In this document: positions 7,411 to 15,266 of the stretch, piece by piece
Layout of the letters: every line of letters begins with the position of its first letter
How positions within the stretch are numbered: position 1 is the stretch's first letter
Notes under the pieces: generated by a model
Seen by the model: only the letters and a program-made list of their open reading frames with translations
What the model was told of the DNA's origin: nothing
Database searches by the model: none
Assembly (NCBI GenBank): GCA_900552125.1
Contig: URYK01000047.1
Location: 1-20,477 of the forward strand
Direction: 5' to 3'
Length of the DNA stretch: 20,477 nucleotides
DNA from: an uncultured Solobacterium sp.
GTDB taxonomy: Bacteria; Bacillota_I; Bacilli_A; Erysipelotrichales; Erysipelotrichaceae
Translations under genes and position numbers: made by a program

Positions 7411-10068
7411 TTATTTTTTAATTTTAACTTTTATTACTTTACTATAAGAACCATATACTTTAGCACCAGTAGAATCTTTACGGTATGCGCGAACTTTTAC
7501 ATAATAAGTTTTACCTTTTTTCAATTTACCAATAGTTTTTGAACTTGTATATTTTGTGGTGCTCTTCGTAAATTTTGAACTAGTAGAATAAGCAATCTGA
7601 TATCCAGAAGCTTTTTTCACTGAAGCATAAGAAACAGACAATTTGTTTTTACCACTATTTTTAGCACTTTTTAAATTTACTTTTGATGGTTTTGTCACTT
7701 TTGTCCATTTCGCATATAGTGTTTTCTTACCTGTACTTCCATTTGATATTTTAGTTACTTTTGTGCGATATTTACTATCACTATACCAGCCACTAAATGT
7801 ATATCCTTTTCTTGTTGGATTCTTTAAAGTAATTGATTTAGAAGTGATTGTATAACTAGTAGGATTTCCTTTTGCTTTACCTCCATTCAATACATAACGA
7901 ATATTGTATTTTGTTGGGGTCCATTTCGCATACAATGTTTTATTTCCAACATTTCCCTGTGCCATCTGTGTTACTCTTGTCTGATATTTGCTATCACTAT
8001 ACCATCCACCAAAGCTATACCCTGTTCTTGTTGGGTTCTTCAATGTGATTGTTGAACTTGTGATATTGTAGCTTGTTGGATTTGTTACTCCATTTCCGCC
8101 ATTTAACTGATAAGAAATATGATAAGTTACTGGAGTCCATTTCGCATACAGCGTCTTATTTCCTATACTTCCTTTTGTTATCTGTGTTACTCTTGTCTGA
8201 TATTTGCTATCGCTATACCATCCACTAAAGCTATAGCCTGTTCTTGTTGGATTCTTCAATGTGATTGTTGAGCTTGTGATATTGTAGTTTGTTGGATTTG
8301 CAGCTCCATTTCCGCCATTTAACTGATAGGAGATCTGATAAGTTACTGGAGCCCATTTTGCATATAAAGTAACTGTATCATTATCTTTAGATGTTAAATT
8401 TATAACTGATTGTAGATTGTTATAAATTACTCCTCCATTAGGAGTTAATGACCATCCTGAAAACACATAACCTTCTTTTGTGAATTGATTTGCAGGAAGA
8501 GATACACTTGTATCATAAGATACAGTTACTGAATTCATTGAACCAGTTCCGCTATTATTGTCAAATACAATCTGATATGTATTCTTATTCCAAACTGCTT
8601 GAAGTGTTACATTACTAGTAACCGGTGTTTCAAAATCATACATTGTATTTGTATTTTTATCTAACCATCCTTTAAATGTATATCCTACTTTTACTGGATC
8701 AGATGGTTTTTGAGCTACCTGATTATATTTAACAGATTGAGTACTTGAACACACTAGTTTTCCACCATTAGCATCAAAAGAAACATTATATACATTATCT
8801 TCCCATACCGCGTATAAGTCTACAACTGCATCTTTTTCATTTGTTAGATTATAAATAACTGCTTTATCTGCATAGCTTACTTTTCCATCAGCTGATGTAG
8901 ACCATCCTACAAAATGTTTACCTTCATATGTAAATGGGTTTCCCTGTAATCTTGTGGAAGAACCATATACAAACTTCTGCATATCAGTATCTGCACTACC
9001 ATTGTTCGCATGGAATCTAACAGAATAAGGATTTCCACTCCATACTGCATATAAGTTTAATACTCCATCAGTAGGATATTCCTTTAATGTTACAGAAGCT
9101 AAATCACTATACTCAGGAGTAGCTGAATTTTTACTACTTGACCATCCTTGGAATGTATAGCCATTGTGAGTAAAAGTATTCGCAGAAAGAGTTAGAGCTT
9201 CCCCATAGGTATGTTCCTCAACTTTTGTTGAATTAGTACCATCATTTGCATGATAAAGAATCTGATATTTTTTAGGAGTCACTTCAGAAACAAGCGTACT
9301 TCCATCAAATAATACTTCATCTTCAGCAGTAAGACTTATACCATTTTGTTTCCACTCACGTTCATAACCTACATCATCTTTCTGTTGATAAAAATTAGAT
9401 GCAGAAAATGTTTTCATAATATTTGGTGTCTGAATCTCAGTTAACAGATTTTTATAAAGTGAGAAGAAATATGGATCTAGATTAATTTGGCGACTTAAAT
9501 CCAGTTTTGTTAAGTTATTATCTTCTAAAAATAAATGAGTTAACTCTGGATTTCCTGATAAATCAATAGTTGATAGGGAGTTTGCGGTCATATTCAAATA
9601 CCATAGATTGCTTAACCCTAATAAGTCAATACTTTTAATACCATTATCAAAACAATCTAAGTATTTTAATGAATTAGGTAATGTTATTTCTGTCATTAAT
9701 TGATTATTACCTGCATCAAGATAAGTTAATTTTAGATTTTTACTTACATCTAGTGAACTTAATTCATTAAAAGAAACTTTAAGTGACTCAAGGTTTGTAA
9801 AATATTCAATACCTGTTAAATCTCTAATTTTATTAAAGCGTAAATCTAGTGTAGTTGTACTTTCAACATCTTCTTTTGTTTGAATGTTTTCTTTTAATAA
9901 AGCAGAACGAAAATTTGCATCTGGAAAGTTTGCTTCTGCCACAAAAGTTTCAGCAGCTGTAGTCTGCTTAATCTCTACATTTTCATCCGCAAATAAATTA
10001 ATTGATTGTGTGGATAAAACCAACGCACAGCTTAATACAGTAACAGCTATTTTCTTTAATGCTTTCAT
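7411..10068 (-). CDS. Secreted leucine-rich-repeat protein with seven InlB B-repeats and a C-terminal Fn3-like domain
   Basis: The start at ATG 10068 is chosen because GGAGGG lies 8 nt upstream and it opens directly into a signal peptide (MKALKKIAVTVLSC... ending LFADE). The product has 885 residues. Residues about 45-220 form internalin-like leucine-rich repeats (LDLRFNKI, LKVSFNEL, LNMTANSL, LFLEDNNL). Seven Listeria-Bacteroides repeat (InlB B-repeat, Flg_new type) units follow at about 266-788, each with the pattern N/GG...GY.F.GW...L.A.W. A basic fibronectin-III-like domain closes the protein (about 790-885). No LPxTG, membrane helix or SLH domain is visible, so it may be released or held by the basic C-terminus. 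The architecture suggests an adhesin or mucin-interacting protein. A ligand cannot be named. It is a single-gene unit with its own promoter and terminator. Confidence 0.93.
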   Translation of the reverse strand: MKALKKIAVTVLSCALVLSTQSINLFADENVEIKQTTAAETFVAEANFPDANFRSALLKENIQTKEDVESTTTLDLRFNKIRDLTGIEYFTNLESLKVSFNELSSLDVSKNLKLTYLDAGNNQLMTEITLPNSLKYLDCFDNGIKSIDLLGLSNLWYLNMTANSLSTIDLSGNPELTHLFLEDNNLTKLDLSRQINLDPYFFSLYKNLLTEIQTPNIMKTFSASNFYQQKDDVGYEREWKQNGISLTAEDEVLFDGSTLVSEVTPKKYQILYHANDGTNSTKVEEHTYGEALTLSANTFTHNGYTFQGWSSSKNSATPEYSDLASVTLKEYPTDGVLNLYAVWSGNPYSVRFHANNGSADTDMQKFVYGSSTRLQGNPFTYEGKHFVGWSTSADGKVSYADKAVIYNLTNEKDAVVDLYAVWEDNVYNVSFDANGGKLVCSSTQSVKYNQVAQKPSDPVKVGYTFKGWLDKNTNTMYDFETPVTSNVTLQAVWNKNTYQIVFDNNSGTGSMNSVTVSYDTSVSLPANQFTKEGYVFSGWSLTPNGGVIYNNLQSVINLTSKDNDTVTLYAKWAPVTYQISYQLNGGNGAANPTNYNITSSTITLKNPTRTGYSFSGWYSDSKYQTRVTQITKGSIGNKTLYAKWTPVTYHISYQLNGGNGVTNPTSYNITSSTITLKNPTRTGYSFGGWYSDSKYQTRVTQMAQGNVGNKTLYAKWTPTKYNIRYVLNGGKAKGNPTSYTITSKSITLKNPTRKGYTFSGWYSDSKYRTKVTKISNGSTGKKTLYAKWTKVTKPSKVNLKSAKNSGKNKLSVSYASVKKASGYQIAYSTSSKFTKSTTKYTSSKTIGKLKKGKTYYVKVRAYRKDSTGAKVYGSYSKVIKVKIKK
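7705..8352 (-). repeat. Three 216-bp tandem repeats inside the InlB-repeat region
   Basis: The landmark CCAT that starts CCATTTCGCATA-like sequence recurs at 7705, 7921, 8137 and 8353, an exact spacing of 216 bp (72 codons). The two upstream units (7921-8352) are nearly identical in protein, while the third has diverged. The repeats encode InlB B-repeats 5, 6 and 7 of the LRR protein. Confidence 0.9.
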
Positions 10069-10123
10069 GTCATCATCCCTCCTGTTATTTATATATGTGA
10101 CTGTTATGTTATTTTTCTGCATT

Positions 10124-10152
10124 AATATAACACAACAAATATATAGTGTAAA
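10124..10152 (-). promoter_or_regulatory. Sigma-A promoter of the LRR/InlB-repeat gene
   Basis: TTTACA (10147-10152) and TATATT (10124-10129) are separated by 17 nt on the minus strand, and TG one base before the -10 adds an extended -10. The leader to the ATG at 10068 would be about 50 nt. Confidence 0.75.
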
Positions 10153-10163
10153 CAAATTTGCAT

Positions 10164-10213
10164 AAAAAAAGTCATAATTAAGTTCCATTTTAATTTTTAA
10201 CTTATATTATGAC
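10164..10213. terminator. Terminator between the Hip-like operon and the LRR gene, possibly bidirectional
   Basis: GTCATAATTAAGTT (10171-10184) pairs with AACTTATATTATGAC (10199-10213), with one bulged base. Seven A lie on the left and a run of T on the right, so minus-strand transcripts end in a U tract. The hairpin lies 107 nt after the stop of the HIRAN gene. The stretch between (10214-10319) shows nothing else recognisable. Confidence 0.75.
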
Positions 10214-10319
10214 TTTTTCATATATTATTTCTTCAATGAGATTTCCCAATTTAAAGCATTTATTAAATTATGTTTATAACAATTTTCTTCTACATTGCAA
10301 ATTTTAATTCCTTCATCTA

Positions 10320-11000
10320 CTAGTTATTAAATATCAATTTCACATTTGCTGTAATTGCTTCATCATTAATCTCACTCTCAAAATTTAAACTTTGAATCAT
10401 TGCTGAATACTCAGTATTAGCATTGAGCAATGTCGCTAATTCTTTTGAATAAAATCTAGGAACATATCCTAACAAATATTTTTCATCATTTTTATCATAA
10501 ACAACTTTTATCGCATTTGGATCATATGCATTATCAGGTTCTAATTCTAATAATAGTTTATCATTAATATGCAGAATATTTTTACATTTTTGAACATCCT
10601 GTATATAGCTTGTTCCCGCGATATCAAATTCAACCCTATTACTATCAAAAGCAGGAACAAATTCGTAATTATCTGTAATCAATCTACCTCGTGTTGCTTT
10701 CAGAATTTCTAATTCTGAAGAATTAACTTCGAGATTATAAGAGTTTAAAATTTCCAAATAATCTGCTCTTCCAGAATTTGGCAATCTTGTAGCAATATTT
10801 GCAAATAATACATCACTTTCATATACTTTATAAACATCTTCAAATCCAGGAAAATAATTAAACCCTGTTAATAATGCGTCGTTTAATTCGGGATTGACGT
10901 ACTTAAAAACATAATGGCCATTTTGAAATATCAGGCTCCCAATTTTATATCTTCTTCTTGTTTTAGGTTGTTTCCAAATAAGCCACATTTCAGTTTTCAT
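10320..11000 (-). CDS. HipS-like N-domain plus HIRAN domain protein, candidate antitoxin
   Basis: The start at ATG 11000 has GGAG 8 nt upstream and overlaps the kinase gene by 11 nt. The in-frame GTG at 11009 is less well placed. The 226-residue product has a C-terminal HIRAN domain at about residues 122-205. Key stretches are FDIAGTSYIQ, LELEPDNAYDPNAIKVV and LLGYVPRFYSKELATLL; HIRAN domains bind DNA ends. The N-terminal part (about 5-115, with RYKIGSLIF and a following beta-rich region) resembles the small N-subdomain of HipA, called HipS when it is a separate protein. Bicistronic Hip-kinase operons with HipS-HIRAN putative antitoxins have been reported in surveys of Hip kinases, and this gene fits that class. 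The HIRAN call is firm. The HipS call and antitoxin role are inference. No helix-turn-helix is seen. Confidence 0.8.
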   Translation of the reverse strand: MKTEMWLIWKQPKTRRRYKIGSLIFQNGHYVFKYVNPELNDALLTGFNYFPGFEDVYKVYESDVLFANIATRLPNSGRADYLEILNSYNLEVNSSELEILKATRGRLITDNYEFVPAFDSNRVEFDIAGTSYIQDVQKCKNILHINDKLLLELEPDNAYDPNAIKVVYDKNDEKYLLGYVPRFYSKELATLLNANTEYSAMIQSLNFESEINDEAITANVKLIFNN

Positions 11001-11868
11001 TCTTATCACTCCAATCCACTATTTCAATAAGAATATCTCTTCGTTTCTTTAAATAAATCTTAATATAACTTCTATGTTTTTCAGTCATTAATTCTTTTGG
11101 AAGTTTATCTACAATTAAGTCAATTTTTTCATCAGTTAATTTTTTCAAGTTTACTATCTCTTTTTTTACAATTTCATGATAATTATCATCTAAATATTTA
11201 ATTAATTCAAAATGCTTATATTTCTTTTTTTCCTTCTCCTTATATATAAGTGTTTTACTATTACGAATATATGCATCAAAGTTTCTTCTTTGACTATAGT
11301 ACATTTCAGCAAAATCTTCATTTTTAAATTCTCTTAACAAATTGCATCCATTATCATATAGTGGAGAAAATTTATAATGTCCTTCTATTCTTTGTATCCC
11401 CCAGTTTTCCTCATGTCGATCCGTTTCCCCTACTAATGCATCAAAAACCATAATTTTTATAAAACCTTCAAATAATTGTTTATCCAATTCATCTAATGTT
11501 TTTTTAATATTTGTGACAGTGTAGAAGGATGCTCTATCTTTCCCTTGCTTATTTAAATATGCAATAGCATCTATATGTTCAGTTTGTCCAATATCAACAA
11601 ATACATAATTAAGAACTCCTAGAACTCCCTTTTCATCTACAGCTAAATCTATTCTTGCACAATCATAGTTTAAAATTTTAGCTATTTCATAACTCATTTT
11701 TTCAGAACAAGCCTCACTTACAAGATATCCTTTCCCCTCGTATTTAAAAAAAGCTTTTTGTCCTTCTTCATCCACAACTAATTTTTTAACTCTAGATCCT
11801 TTCGCATTAAGATTTTTCTCTATAAAATGAAAATCTTTTTTTGGTGTTTTAATAGGATATTCTTCCAT
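10990..11868 (-). CDS. HipA-family serine/threonine kinase lacking the HipA N-domain, candidate toxin
   Basis: ATG 11868 is chosen as the start because GGTGGGTGAT lies just upstream. The product has 292 residues. Residues about 20-45 form the glycine/lysine-rich nucleotide-binding strand region (KGSRVKKLVV, and K42 in AFFKYE). The HipA-type catalytic motifs are clear: D150 and N155 in VGETDRHEENWGI, and the metal-binding D172 in SPLYDNG. HipA kinases phosphorylate protein targets, in known cases tRNA synthetases, and arrest growth. HipA itself carries an N-subdomain ahead of the kinase; here it is missing and a HipS-like domain is encoded by the overlapping downstream gene. The stop TGA (10992-10990) lies inside that gene. 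Codon use is noticeably A/T and lysine rich, which fits an accessory acquisition. The kinase fold is well supported. Toxicity and target are unknown. Confidence 0.85.
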   Translation of the reverse strand: MEEYPIKTPKKDFHFIEKNLNAKGSRVKKLVVDEEGQKAFFKYEGKGYLVSEACSEKMSYEIAKILNYDCARIDLAVDEKGVLGVLNYVFVDIGQTEHIDAIAYLNKQGKDRASFYTVTNIKKTLDELDKQLFEGFIKIMVFDALVGETDRHEENWGIQRIEGHYKFSPLYDNGCNLLREFKNEDFAEMYYSQRRNFDAYIRNSKTLIYKEKEKKKYKHFELIKYLDDNYHEIVKKEIVNLKKLTDEKIDLIVDKLPKELMTEKHRSYIKIYLKKRRDILIEIVDWSDKNEN

Positions 11869-11882
11869 TTTATCACCCACCT

Positions 11883-11919
11883 GCTAATATATTATAGCAC
11901 TAAGAATCTGAAATATCCA
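11883..11919 (-). promoter_or_regulatory. Promoter of the Hip-like operon with an overlapping inverted repeat
   Basis: TGGATA (11914-11919), a 17-nt spacer and a perfect TATAAT (11891-11896) preceded by TGC form a good extended promoter on the minus strand. GCTA and TAGC arms (11883-11886 and 11895-11898) surround the -10 symmetrically and could be an operator half-site pair. The expected leader is only about 15 nt. Confidence 0.65.
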
Positions 11920-11984
11920 TTCTACAAAACTCTCTGACTCATTCAAAAAAAATATTGTTTTCTTTTAGTAAGAATACACTTCCG

Positions 11985-12896
11985 TCACCCTACATTATAT
12001 ATCGGATCAATCTGTTTTAATTCATTAAATGTATCAATTTCAATTACATCGCCTTCCTGAACAGGACGAACCATAATAGAATAATGATCAATACAGTCTC
12101 TTAATGAAACTTCATCCCAATATTTTTCTTTTCCTCCCGGACTATGGAATACCTGATCGATATCAATACTCATTTTTCTCGCATCTTCTTTTGTCCAATA
12201 AGAGATTCCATACATGTGATGTACATTTTTTCCACCGACTTTAACTTTGGTGATGACTCCTTTTTTAGTTTCAAAACACCAGTCATCTGTTACATCTACT
12301 TTTTTACCAGTATAGTTTGAACAATATTCATATTTTCGTATAATTTCTTTATTGTATAAAACTAAATCAGATTCTAGGACATAAGCATTATCTAACATAT
12401 CTTTTATCGCATATGCACTGGATATATTATTACTTTCATTATAAATTGGATTGCTCACAAATTTAATCATTGGATATTTTTTCAGTAATACATCAAACTG
12501 TTCACCAAGATATCCTCTGACAATTGTAATATCCTGAATCCCTGCTTCTATCACCGCATCCAATAAGGTTTCAATAATTTTCTTTCCATGAACTAGAATT
12601 AACGGTTTTGGAGTATTCAACGTAACTGGAACTAGGCGACTTCCAAATCCAGCAGCCATAAAGATAGCTTTTTTTACTCGATATGGTTCCAGCCATTCAT
12701 ATCCTTTTAATGTCACTTCATAGTAGCTACCTTTTGTATTTTTAATTAATTCTTTATCCAGTAATTCTGCCATCGTTTTATTTACTACACCAAGAGAAAC
12801 ATCTAATGCTTTTGCTAGTTCTCTTTGTGAGTGTTTTTGATCCTGATGGCGTTCGATTCGTACTAAAATTTCAAATTGCAGTAAAGTAAGATTCAT
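11985..12896 (-). CDS. Winged-helix regulator fused to LicC/PntC-type cytidylyltransferase
   Basis: ATG 12896 is preceded by AGGAGGG at ideal spacing and gives 303 residues. An upstream ATG that overlaps the permease stop is less likely. Residues about 1-75 form a winged helix-turn-helix of MarR type (QRELAKALDVSLGVVNKTMAELLDKELI split by its turn). From residue 76 a nucleotidyltransferase domain follows, with the signature AAGFGSR (81-87), the TPKPL lysine (K97), the metal-site region ESDLVLYN and the LicC-like YWDEVSLRD. LicC makes CDP-choline from phosphocholine; the related PntC makes CMP-aminoethylphosphonate. The gene follows the permease by 13 nt and ends the transporter operon, implying that the imported compound is its substrate. 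Activity is well supported. Substrate choice and DNA-binding autoregulation are inference. A weak TTCTT/AAGAA hairpin followed by T8 lies after the stop. Confidence 0.88.
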   Translation of the reverse strand: MNLTLLQFEILVRIERHQDQKHSQRELAKALDVSLGVVNKTMAELLDKELIKNTKGSYYEVTLKGYEWLEPYRVKKAIFMAAGFGSRLVPVTLNTPKPLILVHGKKIIETLLDAVIEAGIQDITIVRGYLGEQFDVLLKKYPMIKFVSNPIYNESNNISSAYAIKDMLDNAYVLESDLVLYNKEIIRKYEYCSNYTGKKVDVTDDWCFETKKGVITKVKVGGKNVHHMYGISYWTKEDARKMSIDIDQVFHSPGGKEKYWDEVSLRDCIDHYSIMVRPVQEGDVIEIDTFNELKQIDPIYNVG

Positions 12897-12909
12897 AATT
12901 CCCTCCTGA

Positions 12910-14490
12910 TTAATCATGTTTTACACAGTATCTTTTTAGTAAATATATAGATAATTTCACAATCCCATTAACTGCCAATATCACTATAGAAATAAAAGCA
13001 GTTGCCTCAATCAATGATTGAGAATCAAATTGAGGTATCAATAATGCAATTGGCATATTTTTGAAGTTTGCGATAAAGGATACAGCTGAAATAGTTACCA
13101 TACAGTTTACAAATAAATAAGAAAACATTTCTAATAAAGTATCTTGCGTACATGGCATATAAACATCTTTCAATAAACGAATTTTCTCGATTCCCATAGT
13201 TACAGATACATCTTCTAGATTACGATTAAATTTGCTTAATGAATTATAGGCCAATAAATAAGGAGATGCAAAGAAATGTACACTATTAACTAAGATTAAA
13301 ATAGCTAATGTACCATAGATTGGTGATCCTTGGAAAAACAGTACATAACATAAACCTAATACAACACCAGGTATCGCCAGTGTTAACATTGAAATCAAAT
13401 GTATCATTAAATTGGTAAATGTTCTTTGTGATCTGGAAGTAATATAAGCAGTAAAGTAAATCACAAATGTTCCTAATAAAGATGTCACAAGTGCGATTGC
13501 TAGTGAGTTCTTTAAATAGAATACTACACCTAAATCTAACACTTCTTGTATATGAACTAAAGAAAAGCTCATATCGATTGGAAATTGTTCAACCAAAGAA
13601 AGATAGGCAAACGCAAATAATGGTAAAGAAACCAATAATACAGTAATACCACAGATAATATAAGCTATGATATCTCTAGTTTTATTTTCTCCAATTAAAT
13701 ACTCTTTAGTTACTGTACTAGCGTTATCACTTGCATCACTTTTAAAGTCCAATAGGAAAGCAATGAAAGCAGGAATTAAAAGTATGATACCGATAATAGC
13801 TCCCTTTGAGAAATCTAATAATCCAATAACTTCACGATACATATAGACAGGTAATGTCATAATTTTTCCACCAACTACTAATGGAACTCCATAATCTGTA
13901 AATATCATAGTAAATACTGCAAATATTGCAGATATCAATGCTCCTTTTAGATTAGGCAATGTAATTGTCATAAACTGTTGAGTTTTAGATAGACCTAAGA
14001 CCTGAGCAGCTTCATAGGTTGTATAATCCTCATAACGAAATATATCTGTTAACATCAAAAATGCTACAGGAAAGGAATATAGAATAGAACCAATAATGAT
14101 TCCTGGATATCCATATAAACCTATATCGATTCCTAATAAGTTTGTGATAATCCCATTATCTCCTAACAGTAATACTAAACCCATACCATGAGAGATTGAT
14201 GGAATTAACATAGGTAATGTAAATAACATAGAAAATACAGATTTATATCTCATATTAGAACGATTGATGCACCAAGCTAGAATAAGAGCCAATACAACTG
14301 ATATAAGTGTTGCGATACTTGTCGCAATCAAAGAGTTCTTCAACATCGGAAAGAACTGTGGTGATGCTAGAATTTCATTTATATCATTTCCTCTTATATT
14401 TAGGAATAAAGATATTAATGGTAAGACAACACTAATAATCAGAAAAGCTATAATAAACAATCGAATTCCTGAATATCCTCTGTTTCTCAT
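12910..14490 (-). CDS. Fused two-domain ABC permease, aminoethylphosphonate/iron-type
   Basis: This 526-residue integral membrane protein has about 12 hydrophobic helices in two homologous halves. Each half ends in an EAA coupling loop that contacts the ATPase: EAAQVLGLSKTQQFMTIT in the first half, and EDVSVTMGIEKIRLLKDV in the second. Fused permeases of this kind occur in ferric-iron (FbpB) and putative 2-aminoethylphosphonate importers. The start is ATG 14490, which overlaps the ATPase stop as ATGA and has GGGAG 7 nt upstream; an ATG 18 nt further upstream has no such site. It lies between the ATPase and cytidylyltransferase genes. Fusion means one polypeptide should suffice for the transmembrane part. 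The substrate cannot be read from the permease itself. Confidence 0.9.
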   Translation of the reverse strand: MRNRGYSGIRLFIIAFLIISVVLPLISLFLNIRGNDINEILASPQFFPMLKNSLIATSIATLISVVLALILAWCINRSNMRYKSVFSMLFTLPMLIPSISHGMGLVLLLGDNGIITNLLGIDIGLYGYPGIIIGSILYSFPVAFLMLTDIFRYEDYTTYEAAQVLGLSKTQQFMTITLPNLKGALISAIFAVFTMIFTDYGVPLVVGGKIMTLPVYMYREVIGLLDFSKGAIIGIILLIPAFIAFLLDFKSDASDNASTVTKEYLIGENKTRDIIAYIICGITVLLVSLPLFAFAYLSLVEQFPIDMSFSLVHIQEVLDLGVVFYLKNSLAIALVTSLLGTFVIYFTAYITSRSQRTFTNLMIHLISMLTLAIPGVVLGLCYVLFFQGSPIYGTLAILILVNSVHFFASPYLLAYNSLSKFNRNLEDVSVTMGIEKIRLLKDVYMPCTQDTLLEMFSYLFVNCMVTISAVSFIANFKNMPIALLIPQFDSQSLIEATAFISIVILAVNGIVKLSIYLLKRYCVKHD

Positions 14491-15266
14491 AGACTTCTCC
14501 CTGTACATTTTAATAATGATTCAAATTTATGATCCAAATGTGCAACGACAAAATCCTTGATATATTGATTTGCTGGGTGATCATAAATATTTTTTGGAGT
14601 ATCTAACTGTTCAATTTTACCTTCACTCATTACCATGATACGATCAGATAGATAGAATGCTTCTTCCTGTTCATGTGTGATAAATATCATAGTTGAATTG
14701 AACTTTTTTTGAATATCCTTTAATTCTTTTTTCATAATCTCTCGGTTTGTAACATCTAAAGCAGAAATTGGTTCATCCAATAAGATTACCTTTGGATTTA
14801 ATGCCAATGTTCTCGCAATTGCTACACGCTGCTGCTGTCCACCTGATAACTGTCTAGGTTTCTTATCCGCATGTTCCATCATACCTATCTGTTCTAATGT
14901 TCTTTGTGCTATTTCTTTACTTTTTTCTTTTAAATTTTTATCTAATTTTAATGCATATTCCACATTTTCAAAAACAGTCATATTTGGAAACAATGCATAG
15001 TTTTGGAAAATGATTCCCATCTGTCTTTCATTTGGTTTTAAAGAAGAAATATCTTTTCCATCCATAAGTATTTCTCCCTCATTCTGACGATCTAAACCAA
15101 TTAAAATACGTAATAATGTTGTCTTCCCACAACCACTAGGTCCTAATACACTTAAGAATTCCCCATTTTTCACATCAAAGGAAATATGTTTTAAGACATC
15201 TTTATCATCAAATTTCTTATATAAATTTTTAACCGATAATTTAATTTCATCGTTTAATATTTCCAT
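14487..15266 (-). CDS. ABC transporter ATPase, PotA/FbpC-like importer subunit
   Basis: This 259-residue nucleotide-binding protein energises uptake by dimerising under the permease. It has Walker A GPSGCGKTT, the Q-loop in FQNYALFPNMTVFENV, signature LSGGQQQR, Walker B VILLDEP and the H-loop ITHEQEEA. Only a short stretch follows the core (ending LKCTGRSL), so the regulatory C-terminal OB/TOBE domain of many PotA/FbpC proteins is absent. The ATG at 15266 overlaps the binding-protein stop by 13 nt, with AGAGG about 12 nt upstream. Its own stop overlaps the permease start by 4 nt. The tight overlaps indicate one mRNA and coupled translation. Confidence 0.95.
   Translation of the reverse strand: MEILNDEIKLSVKNLYKKFDDKDVLKHISFDVKNGEFLSVLGPSGCGKTTLLRILIGLDRQNEGEILMDGKDISSLKPNERQMGIIFQNYALFPNMTVFENVEYALKLDKNLKEKSKEIAQRTLEQIGMMEHADKKPRQLSGGQQQRVAIARTLALNPKVILLDEPISALDVTNREIMKKELKDIQKKFNSTMIFITHEQEEAFYLSDRIMVMSEGKIEQLDTPKNIYDHPANQYIKDFVVAHLDHKFESLLKCTGRSL

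Noticed and set aside
7643..7855. Plus-strand frame rich in F, L and V that looks like a membrane protein
   Set aside because: It is the antisense of a lysine/threonine-rich segment of the InlB-repeat protein, which automatically gives hydrophobic codons.
7705..8352. CRISPR-like or mobile repeat array
   Set aside because: The units are long, contiguous and in frame, and they encode InlB B-repeats. There are no short repeats with unique spacers.
10069..10188. Longer N-terminus for the LRR protein
   Set aside because: The extra 40 residues cover the promoter and ribosome binding site and would place the signal peptide internally. ATG 10068 is much better supported.
11940..11984. Terminator after the cytidylyltransferase gene
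   Set aside because: There is a T8 run, but the preceding stem is only about 5 bp (TTCTT/AAGAA), so it is mentioned only as a weak possibility in the gene entry.
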